The position numbers and the translations under genes were made by a program. Shown here piece after piece: positions 57,299-64,000 of a stretch of DNA of 64,000 bases (position 1 is the first letter of the stretch; each line of letters opens with the position of its first letter). Location: positions 62,001 to 126,000 of the forward strand of contig NZ_QXGH01000010.1 in the NCBI RefSeq assembly GCF_003515065.1. The letters are read 5' to 3'. Below the pieces are notes generated by a model, which searched no databases, had not been told where the DNA came from, and was given only the letters and a program-made list of their open reading frames with translations. The DNA is from Nocardioides immobilis (GTDB lineage: Bacteria > Actinomycetota > Actinomycetes > Propionibacteriales > Nocardioidaceae).

Positions 57299-59854
57299 AT
57301 GTTGAGATCCGGTGCGCGTACGGCTGTGGCCGTCGGGTTCGTCATGATCGCTTCCCTGGTGACCACGGTCGCCTCCAGCGCCGCCGCTGCACCACCGGGA
57401 ACCCTGCGGCTGGTGGTCAGCTCCCCGGCGGACGCCCTGGCGCTGGTCGAGGTCCATCGGGTCGACACGACCGCGCCCGTGCGGATGGTCACCGTGGAGG
57501 CCGATGGCGGGATCGCATCCACCGAGCTGGCGGAAGGCGTCTACCGACTGGTCCCGCGGACGATGCACGCCGACGGCACCCGGTACGTCGGCCGGCCGGA
57601 CCCGCGCCAGGTGACGATCAGGACCGGCGCCACGTCGTCCGTGGCGGTCGGCTACACCAAGTCCCGGGGCGTGCAGCAGCTGCAGGTGGCGGGCTTGTCG
57701 CCGACCGCCGTCGAGCTGGACTGGGAGGCGGAGCTGGGCGATGACACGGTCGTCCGCCGGGTGCTCGGTGACGAGCCGTCGCTCACCCCCGGCCGCGGCA
57801 CCGACGTGCCGGTCGACGGCACGTCGCTGCTCGACGAGGGCCTGAGCCCGAGCACCACCTACACGTACTCCATCTTCGCCCGACCCGGCGACGGCTCGTA
57901 CGGTTGGTTGGACGGCGACCCGGTCGTCATGACGATCGGCACTCCGCCGGCATCGCCGGGCAGCGGCGAGCCGCCCTTCGTCCTCAACCCGCGCACCCGC
58001 ATCCTGGCGGCAGACGACATCGCCGACGTGGTGACCACCGGCGACGGCGTGCAGCTGACCCTGGCGGCCGGGGGCCGTACGCCGACGCCCGGCGACCACC
58101 TCAGCCTGCCTCCGTCCGAGGTGCTGCGCGGCGGCTACCTCGGTGAGGTCGTGGGCGTCTCCGAGGACGGACGCACGGTGCAGCTGATCGCCGGCGCGCT
58201 GGCTGCGGCGTTCGACCTCTACTCCCTGGAGGTCCCCGACTTCGAGAGCGCTCCGGTGTCAGAGGACGAGGCCGGGGCGTCGGCGCTGGTCCAGGAGGAC
58301 GCGAAGCTGCACAACCCGACCCAGCAGGAGCGCGCTCGTCGCGGCCGGAAGCCCGCGCAGGGTGCCCAGGGTGCCTCGGGTGCCCAGGGTGCCTCGGCCG
58401 ACGCCTTCGCGACCGACGCCCTGGTCGCCGCGGACACCGCCACCACGTCCGCGGCAACGAGCAACGTCGAGTGCAACGCCGCGGGGCAGGTCAACGTCGA
58501 CCCCGACGTCGACCTCGACCACGCCGGACATGCGAGCGTGACGATCAGCAAGTACGAGGTGAAGTGGTTCCCGGACATCCCGAACGGCGTCGGCTTCGAC
58601 CTGGGCTTCTCGACCACGCTGACCGGCACCGTCGACGTCGAGGTCGAGAACTCGATCGAGTGCGGACTCCCGCTCCCGAACTTCTTCAAGCAGATCACCA
58701 CCTATCCCGTGCCGATCGCGGTCGAGGCGCGGCCGGAGCTCGCCGTGACCATGTCGTCGGCCGGCGCCATCGAGAACCTCGGGTTCAGCACCACCGCCGG
58801 GTTCTCGGCCGACGGCTACATGGGACTGGAAGGGGATGACTTCTTCGACGGCGACCTGATCAACAGCAGCACGCCGACCCAGCCGGTCGGTCGCGGCACC
58901 TTCGGCTTCGGTCTCGAGGTCGGCGGGTCGATCGCGTTCGGGCCGGGAATCGGCAGCAACGACGCCGGCGTCATCGTCGGGGTGGGCGGCGAGCTGTTCA
59001 TCATCGACGCCTCGGTCGACGTGGTGCAGGTCAACGACGGCGAGGAGACCTCCACCTGCATCGAGCTGGCGGCGGCGAGCCGGCTCGGCATCATCGTGAC
59101 CCTGCGGGCCTGGCTGCCGGGCTACGAGCTCGACTACACCCAGCCCATCGAGTCCCTCACCGGCACCTTCGACTGGGCCGACTCGCCCTGGCACTGGCCG
59201 GACGACTGCACCGACAGCGATTCCCCCACCGACGACGTCGTCGGCGACGGGGTGACTCCCATCGACGACGACCTGGTCGGACAGTCCGACCAGTGGGGGA
59301 AGGTGGACGGGTTCGTGCCCGGTGAGTCCACCTGGGTCCTGAGCACCGGACGCGTCAACGACGCGGTGGGAGCGCCGTCCTACTTCGCGTCGACGGCGCT
59401 CGGCTCGCCGGGAGACGCGGGCCTCTCAGCGCTGGCCGGCTTCCCGACGTACGACGCCGCGGCGTTCCGGGTCACGGTCATCCCCAACGGGGAGACGCTC
59501 AAGGTGCGGTACGCGTTCGCGAGCGAGGAGTACCCCGAGTACGTCGGCAGCCGGTTCAACGACGTCATGGCCGTCTTCGTGGACGGGGTGAACTGCGCCC
59601 TGGTGCCCGGCACCACGACGCCGGTCGCGATCAACTCGGTCAACCACCTGCGCAACTCCGACCTGTACGTCGACAACAGGACCGGTCACCCCGGCTACGG
59701 GACGTCGATGGACGGCCTCACCAAGCCGTTGACCTGCAGCGTGCCCGTCGAACCGGGGGAGCCGGTCACCATCCGGATCGCCGTCGCGGATGCATCGGAC
59801 GACGTCTTCGACAGCGCGATCGCACTGCTCGACGGAGGCATCTGGTCCGAATGA
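57299..59854 (+). CDS. Large secreted protein with a C-terminal choice-of-anchor-L-like domain
   Basis: The 851-residue protein has a signal peptide (about 1-32, ends ASSAAAA). A first region with fibronectin-like beta strands follows, then a middle segment with collagen-like AQGAQGASGAQGASAD repeats near residue 360. The C-terminal domain carries YAFASEEYPEYVGSRFNDVM and VDGVNCALVPG, the choice-of-anchor L motif. Surface or biofilm adhesion is likely. ATG 57299 has GAGAGG upstream. The next gene starts in its stop codon (ATGA), so the membrane protein that follows may help in secretion or anchoring. Confidence 0.78.
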   Translation: MLRSGARTAVAVGFVMIASLVTTVASSAAAAPPGTLRLVVSSPADALALVEVHRVDTTAPVRMVTVEADGGIASTELAEGVYRLVPRTMHADGTRYVGRPDPRQVTIRTGATSSVAVGYTKSRGVQQLQVAGLSPTAVELDWEAELGDDTVVRRVLGDEPSLTPGRGTDVPVDGTSLLDEGLSPSTTYTYSIFARPGDGSYGWLDGDPVVMTIGTPPASPGSGEPPFVLNPRTRILAADDIADVVTTGDGVQLTLAAGGRTPTPGDHLSLPPSEVLRGGYLGEVVGVSEDGRTVQLIAGALAAAFDLYSLEVPDFESAPVSEDEAGASALVQEDAKLHNPTQQERARRGRKPAQGAQGASGAQGASADAFATDALVAADTATTSAATSNVECNAAGQVNVDPDVDLDHAGHASVTISKYEVKWFPDIPNGVGFDLGFSTTLTGTVDVEVENSIECGLPLPNFFKQITTYPVPIAVEARPELAVTMSSAGAIENLGFSTTAGFSADGYMGLEGDDFFDGDLINSSTPTQPVGRGTFGFGLEVGGSIAFGPGIGSNDAGVIVGVGGELFIIDASVDVVQVNDGEETSTCIELAAASRLGIIVTLRAWLPGYELDYTQPIESLTGTFDWADSPWHWPDDCTDSDSPTDDVVGDGVTPIDDDLVGQSDQWGKVDGFVPGESTWVLSTGRVNDAVGAPSYFASTALGSPGDAGLSALAGFPTYDAAAFRVTVIPNGETLKVRYAFASEEYPEYVGSRFNDVMAVFVDGVNCALVPGTTTPVAINSVNHLRNSDLYVDNRTGHPGYGTSMDGLTKPLTCSVPVEPGEPVTIRIAVADASDDVFDSAIALLDGGIWSE

Positions 59855-60495
59855 GAGCGTCCTCGGGCCGCGATCGCTTCGTCGAGTCACCGCCGCCACG
59901 GGCGGTCGAGGGGTACGACGAAGCCGTCCGGGCCGGGCTGACGCCCCAGGTGCCGGGGGCGACCCCGCCATCGGTCGACGTGGTGCCGACGGCGCGCACC
60001 GCGCTTCGGCAGGCGTTCGTCGTGGTCGGCGCGGCCGCGGTCGCGATCGCGGTCACGATGGTGGTCGGTGGTCGTGGAGGAGGTCTGGGCGGTCCGCAGC
60101 TGTTCGCCCTGCTCGCCGTGAGCGTGCTGGGGATCACCGCGGTGGCCGTGGCCGTCCGTCGGTTCGGCCGCGTCCAGCTCGACGAGCTGCAGCACGGATA
60201 CACGACCACGTCGTACAAGCTCGGCCGGTGGTGGATGCGGGTGGCGCCCGACGGGCCGGTGACGGTCGGCTGGGTGGAGTGGGACTGGTCAGGAACCTGG
60301 GTGCTTCGACCGGACGGCGTCGTCGTCTCCGCGCCGAGGCCGGACCGGGACGCACCGGGGCTCTACCCCTCTCCCCGGCGACCCGGGTCCCTGGAGCTGT
60401 GGACCGGGCACCAGTGGTCCGGCTACGTCCCACCGCGGCGTTGGACGGCGCGCGGCACGGGTGAGCACCACGAGTACGGCGACGACCCCTGCTGA
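59851..60495 (+). CDS. Two-helix membrane protein with a C-terminal cytosolic beta domain
   Basis: The 214-residue protein has two close hydrophobic helices (about 52-74 and 83-101) and a C-terminal region with YTTTSYKLGRWWMRVAPDGP, SGTWVLRPDGVVVSAP and WTGHQWSGYVPPRRW. It resembles no family that I can name. ATGA couples it to the large secreted protein, so the two are a likely functional pair. Confidence 0.65.
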   Translation: MRASSGRDRFVESPPPRAVEGYDEAVRAGLTPQVPGATPPSVDVVPTARTALRQAFVVVGAAAVAIAVTMVVGGRGGGLGGPQLFALLAVSVLGITAVAVAVRRFGRVQLDELQHGYTTTSYKLGRWWMRVAPDGPVTVGWVEWDWSGTWVLRPDGVVVSAPRPDRDAPGLYPSPRRPGSLELWTGHQWSGYVPPRRWTARGTGEHHEYGDDPC

Positions 60496-60513
60496 CCGGT
60501 CTCCCAGCCGCTT

Positions 60514-60543
60514 TTGGTCCGCTTGGCACGGGGTGCGTAGACT
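60514..60543 (+). promoter_or_regulatory. Promoter of the tRNA-Trp-secE unit
   Basis: TTGGTC (60514-60519) and TAGACT (60538-60543) are 18 bases apart, about 95 bases upstream of the tRNA. No better pair is visible between 60496 and 60637. Confidence 0.45.
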
Positions 60544-60637
60544 CCACCCTTGGTGGCTTTCCCCCATGGTGAGTCGCGCCCTCGTGACCCCGGGATGATC
60601 GGGTCCGGGAGCGTGAGGAGACCGGGACGGCCGTCGG

Positions 60638-60710
60638 AGGGCACTAGCTCAACTGGCAGAGCATCGGTCTCCAAAACCGAAGGTTGGGGGTTCAAGTCCC
60701 TCGTGCCCTG
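60638..60710 (+). tRNA. trpT: tRNA-Trp (CCA anticodon)
   Basis: The 73-base cloverleaf has acceptor AGGGCAC/GTGCCCT, anticodon loop CTCCAAA (CCA), and T-loop TTCAAGT, with discriminator G as expected for Trp. It lies upstream of secE, the conserved actinobacterial order. Confidence 0.96.
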
Positions 60711-60745
60711 CAGGACCAGACGAGAACCAGACAGAAGTTGAAGAG

Positions 60746-61015
60746 GTGAGCAGCGTGTCGGACTCCCCTGCGGCCCAGAAGGGTCGCCAGTCCGACGCCG
60801 GCAAGTCCGGCGACCGGCGTACCGGACCGCTGACGTTCTACCGCCAGGTGGTCGCCGAGCTCCGCAAGGTGGTCTACCCGACCCGCGAGCAGCTGGTCAC
60901 CTACTTCTTCGTCGTCATGGCCTTCGTGTTGGTGATGATCGCGATCGTCTCGCTGCTGGACCTCGGTCTCGGCAAGGCGGTCTTCGCGATCTTCACTGGC
61001 GCGGAAGACGTGTGA
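60746..61015 (+). CDS. secE: Preprotein translocase subunit SecE
   Basis: The 89-residue protein has one membrane helix and the SecE core FYRQVVAELRKVVYPTREQL. It is the conserved small subunit of SecYEG. GTG 60746 is used; GTG 60755 with GAAGAGG upstream is also possible. It precedes nusG by 49 bases. Confidence 0.96.
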   Translation: MSSVSDSPAAQKGRQSDAGKSGDRRTGPLTFYRQVVAELRKVVYPTREQLVTYFFVVMAFVLVMIAIVSLLDLGLGKAVFAIFTGAEDV

Positions 61016-61064
61016 CCGACGCTGACAGCGTCAGCACCGGTCACACCCCAGCGAACAGCAACTG

Positions 61065-61892
61065 ATGGAGCAACACGTGTCGGAGCAGTACGACTCCGCC
61101 CCTGAGACGGGCGAGGACGTCACCACCCCCGAGGAGCTCGACGAGAGCCTCACCGAGAACGACGACGTCTCGGTGGAGCCACTCGCCGAGGAGCTCGAGG
61201 TCGCCGACGCAGCCGAGGACGAGGTCGTCGAGGACGACGCAGCCGAGGACGAGGTTGCCGAGGAGCTCGACCCGCTCGAGGCCTTCCGCCGCGAGCTGAT
61301 GATGAAGCCGGGCGACTGGTTCGTCGTGCACACCTACTCCGGCATGGAGAACCGGGTGAAGCACAACCTGGAGAACCGGATCCACTCCCTCAACATGGAG
61401 GACTACATCCACGAGATCGTGGTCCCCACCGAGGAAGTCGCCGAGATCAAGAACGGCCAGCGCAAGATGGTCCGGCGCACCGTGCTCCCCGGCTACGTCC
61501 TGGTCCGGATGGACCTCACCGACGAGTCGTGGGCCGCGGTGCGGCACACCCCCTCCGTCACCGGGTTCGTCGGTCACAGCCACCAGCCGGTGCCGCTGAG
61601 CATGGACGAGGTCGAGAAGATGCTCGCGCCGTCGATCGTCATGCCGGCTCCGGCCGAGGGCGAAGGCGCCGCAGCCGGTGGCACCTCGGGTGGCTCGTCC
61701 GCGAAGAAGCCGATCGAGGTCGCCGACTTCGGTGTGGGCGACTCCGTGATGGTGGTGGACGGCCCGTTCGCCACGCTGCACGCGACGATCACCGAGATCA
61801 ACGCCGAGGCGCAGCGCCTCAAGGCGCTCGTCGAGATCTTCGGCCGGGAGACCCCGGTCGAGCTGAGCTTCAGCCAGGTCCAGAAGGTCTGA
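61065..61892 (+). CDS. nusG: Transcription termination/antitermination factor NusG
   Basis: The 275-residue protein has a long acidic N-terminal extension (about 1-75, typical of actinobacteria). The NGN domain follows ([20 protein letters not shown] ... [11 protein letters not shown]), then a linker and a KOW domain ([32 protein letters not shown]). It binds RNA polymerase and links it to Rho or the ribosome. Confidence 0.97.
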   Translation: MEQHVSEQYDSAPETGEDVTTPEELDESLTENDDVSVEPLAEELEVADAAEDEVVEDDAAEDEVAEELDPLEAFRRELMMKPGDWFVVHTYSGMENRVKHNLENRIHSLNMEDYIHEIVVPTEEVAEIKNGQRKMVRRTVLPGYVLVRMDLTDESWAAVRHTPSVTGFVGHSHQPVPLSMDEVEKMLAPSIVMPAPAEGEGAAAGGTSGGSSAKKPIEVADFGVGDSVMVVDGPFATLHATITEINAEAQRLKALVEIFGRETPVELSFSQVQKV

Positions 61893-61993
61893 GGCCCGAG
61901 AAGCACAGCACCCGGTCGCGAGACCGGAGCACGAGGTGGCAGAGGCGTACGACGTACTCCTCGTCATGACCACGAGAAGAAAGAGATAGAGGA

Positions 61994-62422
61994 ATGCCTC
62001 CCAAGAAGAAGATCGCCGCGCTGGTCAAGGTGCAGCTGCAGGCCGGCGCGGCCACCCCGGCGCCGCCGGTCGGTACCGCCCTCGGTCCGCACGGCGTCAA
62101 CATCATGGACTTCTGCAAGGCGTACAACGCCCAGACCGAGTCCATGCGCGGCAACGTCATCCCCGTCGAGATCACGATCTACGAGGACCGTTCGTTCGAT
62201 TTCATCACCAAGACCCCGCCGGCTGCCGAGCTGATCAAGAAGGCTGCCGGGCTGAAGAAGGGCTCGGGTGTCCCGCACAAGGAGAAGGTCGGCAAGCTGA
62301 CCAAGGACCAGGTGCGCGAGATCGCCCAGACCAAGATGCCCGACCTCAACGCCAACGACATCGACGCCGCGATGAAGATCGTCGAGGGCACTGCCCGCTC
62401 GATGGGCGTCACGACCGACTAG
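61994..62422 (+). CDS. rplK: Ribosomal protein uL11
   Basis: The 142-residue protein starts [20 protein letters not shown] and contains [20 protein letters not shown] and the C-terminal RNA-binding [20 protein letters not shown]. It forms the GTPase-associated stalk base. The 101-base gap after nusG carries a TAGAGGA ribosome site. Confidence 0.98.
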   Translation: MPPKKKIAALVKVQLQAGAATPAPPVGTALGPHGVNIMDFCKAYNAQTESMRGNVIPVEITIYEDRSFDFITKTPPAAELIKKAAGLKKGSGVPHKEKVGKLTKDQVREIAQTKMPDLNANDIDAAMKIVEGTARSMGVTTD

Positions 62423-62512
62423 CGAGCGAGCTTGCGAGCTCGCAATTCAACGCAGTTGTGGGAGGGCCGCGCTGGCCCAGTAACCACGAACTTTCAATAG
62501 AAAGAGAAAAAG

Positions 62513-63232
62513 ATGCAGCGCAGCAAGACCTACCGCGCGGCTGAGGCCACGTTCGACAAGGACGAGCTCTACAGCCCGCTGGCCGCGATCAAGATCGCCA
62601 AGACCGCCAGCAAGAAGAAGTTCGACGAGACCGTCGACGTGGTGATGCGCCTCGGCGTCGACCCGCGCAAGGCGGACCAGATGGTGCGCGGCACCGTCAA
62701 CCTCCCGCACGGCACCGGCAAGACCTCGCGCGTCCTCGTGTTCGCGAACGGCGACAAGGCCGAGGCCGCCCGTGAGGCCGGCGCCGACATCGTCGGTGGC
62801 GACGAGCTCATCGACAAGGTCGCCGGCGGCTGGCTCGACTTCGACGCCGTCGTCGCGACCCCCGACATGATGGGCAAGGTAGGCCGCCTCGGCCGCGTGC
62901 TCGGCCCCCGTGGCCTCATGCCGAACCCGAAGACCGGCACCGTCACCCCGGACCCGGCCAAGGCCGTGACCGACATCAAGGGCGGCAAGATCGAGTTCCG
63001 CGTCGACCGGCACGCCAACCTGCACTTCATCATTGGCAAGGCGTCCTTCGCCGAGGCCCAGCTCGCGGAGAACTACGCGGCTGCGCTCGAGGAGGTGCTG
63101 CGGCTCAAGCCGTCCAGCTCCAAGGGCCGCTACCTCAAGAAGGTCACCGTCTCGACGACCATGGGCCCCGGTGTCCAGGTCGACCCCAACCGCGTGAAGA
63201 ACGTCGCGGCTGAGGACGAGGGCTCTGCCTGA
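62513..63232 (+). CDS. rplA: Ribosomal protein uL1
   Basis: The 239-residue protein has the uL1 motifs [20 protein letters not shown] and [19 protein letters not shown]. It forms the L1 stalk. The 90-base gap before it holds GCGAGC/GCTCGC and GGGCC/GGCCC stems and an A-rich ribosome site (AGAAAGAGAAAA); such stems may allow L1 feedback control, which is inference. Confidence 0.98.
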   Translation: MQRSKTYRAAEATFDKDELYSPLAAIKIAKTASKKKFDETVDVVMRLGVDPRKADQMVRGTVNLPHGTGKTSRVLVFANGDKAEAAREAGADIVGGDELIDKVAGGWLDFDAVVATPDMMGKVGRLGRVLGPRGLMPNPKTGTVTPDPAKAVTDIKGGKIEFRVDRHANLHFIIGKASFAEAQLAENYAAALEEVLRLKPSSSKGRYLKKVTVSTTMGPGVQVDPNRVKNVAAEDEGSA

Positions 63233-63238
63233 TCCCCA

Positions 63239-63288
63239 GTACGACGAAGCCCCGGTCACTCGCGCGAGTGGCCGGGGCTTCGTCGTAC
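63239..63288. terminator. Bidirectional terminator between rplA and the aminotransferase gene
   Basis: A 25-bp stem without loop bases beyond the central CGCG begins GTACGACGAAGCCCCGG and ends with its complement CCGGGGCTTCGTCGTAC. One T/G pair interrupts it. It starts six bases after the rplA stop and lies between convergent genes. Confidence 0.8.
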
Positions 63289-63366
63289 CGAAGCGTCACA
63301 CGGGCACCGTCCGCCACATCGCCCAGCCAGAACTGGCACTTCTCGGCCATTGCAACGGCCGACAAG

Positions 63367-63400
63367 TGCAGGAATCACCGGCGAACCGGTGATTCCTGCA
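63367..63400. repeat. Perfect 15-bp hairpin between rplA and the aminotransferase gene
   Basis: TGCAGGAATCACCGG and CCGGTGATTCCTGCA pair perfectly around CGAA. A smaller TCGGCC/GGCCGA stem (63343-63362) precedes it. It lies 14 bases beyond the aminotransferase stop, so it probably terminates that gene on the minus strand. Confidence 0.6.
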
Positions 63401-63413
63401 GGACCGCCTCGGA

Positions 63414-64000
63414 TCAGCCAGCAGCGAGTGATTCCACCGCCGCCAGCTCGACGCAGACCGCGACCCCGGCCATCGCCGTCTCGACCTCACCGAGCGAGGG
63501 GAAGGTGGGCGCGAGCCGGATGTTGCGGTCGTCGGGGTCGTTGCTGTGCGGGAAGGCGGAGCCGGCGGGGGTGAGGGCGATGCCGGCCTCCTTCGCCAGC
63601 TGCACGACGCGCGACGCGGTGCCGTCGAGGACGTTGAGGTCGACGAAGTAGCCGCCGATGGGCTTGCTCCACGTGGCGATCCCGAGCCCGTCGAGGCGGG
63701 CGCCGAGCGCGTCCTGGACCGCCGAGAACTTCGGCGCGATCAGGTCGCGGTGCTTCCGCATGTGCGCCCGCACGCCGTCGGCGTCACCGAAGAACTCGAC
63801 GTGGCGCAGCTGGTTGACCTTGTCGGGGCCGATCGCGGCGTACGACAGCCGCTTGAGGTACCAGGCGGTGTTGTCGGTCGACGCGGCCAGCGCGGCCACG
63901 CCGGCGCCGGCGAAGGTGATCTTCGAGGTCGAGGCGAACATGATCGGCCGGTTGGGGTGGCCGGACGCCGAGGCCAGGCCGAGTGCGTCAGCGCTCTTGG
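63414..64000 (-). CDS. PLP-dependent aminotransferase, 3' part
   Basis: About 195 C-terminal residues are in the window. The PLP lysine motif is ASTSKITFAGAGVAAL, followed by KPIGGYFVDLNVLDGTASRV and RLAPTFPSLGEVETAM with the substrate-binding Arg. This is a type I aminotransferase of the Asp aminotransferase/PF12897 group. The 5' end lies beyond 64000. It is convergent with rplA. Confidence 0.88.
   Translation of the reverse strand, partial: KSADALGLASASGHPNRPIMFASTSKITFAGAGVAALAASTDNTAWYLKRLSYAAIGPDKVNQLRHVEFFGDADGVRAHMRKHRDLIAPKFSAVQDALGARLDGLGIATWSKPIGGYFVDLNVLDGTASRVVQLAKEAGIALTPAGSAFPHSNDPDDRNIRLAPTFPSLGEVETAMAGVAVCVELAAVESLAAG

Overview
This is a high-GC actinobacterial chromosome segment, most likely from Nocardioides or a close relative. 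The right end carries the conserved actinobacterial block rpmG-hadA-hadB ... tRNA-Trp-secE-nusG-rplK-rplA. Many genes start with GTG, an IdeR-type iron box is present, and there are MceG-like, MptB-like and F420-type (Ddn-like) proteins. No taxon-specific marker was compared, so the genus is an inference.

Left region (1-13.5 kb) looks like an accessory locus for uptake and oxidation of a hydrophobic substrate. On the minus strand a MceG-type ATPase is coupled to two paralogous membrane proteins and a frameshifted phytoene-desaturase-like FAD enzyme. On the plus strand are a DUF1059 protein, a carotenoid-cleavage-type dioxygenase, four members of one uncharacterised membrane-protein family and an acyl-CoA dehydrogenase. 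Two TetR regulators, a broken fifth family copy, and a sixth family member coupled to orphan oxidase subunit III- and IV-like genes complete it. A 27-bp palindrome lies between the first TetR gene and the membrane-protein operon.

13.6-17.7 kb is a mobile-looking patch. A cassette of three tiny overlapping genes occurs twice as direct repeats around an M15 peptidase lipoprotein and a tyrosine integrase. A third copy sits at 27.5-27.9 kb. All three copies share a leader with a conserved inverted repeat.

17.9-23.6 kb is a TetR-controlled catabolic cluster: a divergent SDR, then an Old-Yellow-Enzyme-like oxidoreductase, SDR, alpha/beta hydrolase, DUF4345 and a second hydrolase, nearly all translationally coupled.

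23.6-34.8 kb holds SelO, a Rv2525c-like glycosidase with peptidoglycan-binding domains, an SGNH hydrolase, a BtuF-like protein, YtxH, an SMR pump with its TetR, an Asp-rich peptide with a cupin oxygenase, a sucrase/ferredoxin-like protein, a RibD-type reductase and a large anchored surface protein.

34.8-41.0 kb is an iron locus: FbpABC-type Fe(III) transporter genes downstream of an adenylation-carrier-acyltransferase fusion preceded by an iron box. 41-51 kb has envelope and housekeeping genes: Ddn-like, PAP2, RDD, MptB-like, GT4, pirin, VOC, Tag, LrgAB and amidase. A long inverted repeat lies between the GT4 and pirin genes. 51.3-64 kb contains three tRNAs, rpmG, hadAB, murB, a diiron oxygenase with a DUF4873 partner, adenosine deaminase, a choice-of-anchor-L-like secreted protein, secE-nusG-rplK-rplA and the 3' part of an aminotransferase gene.
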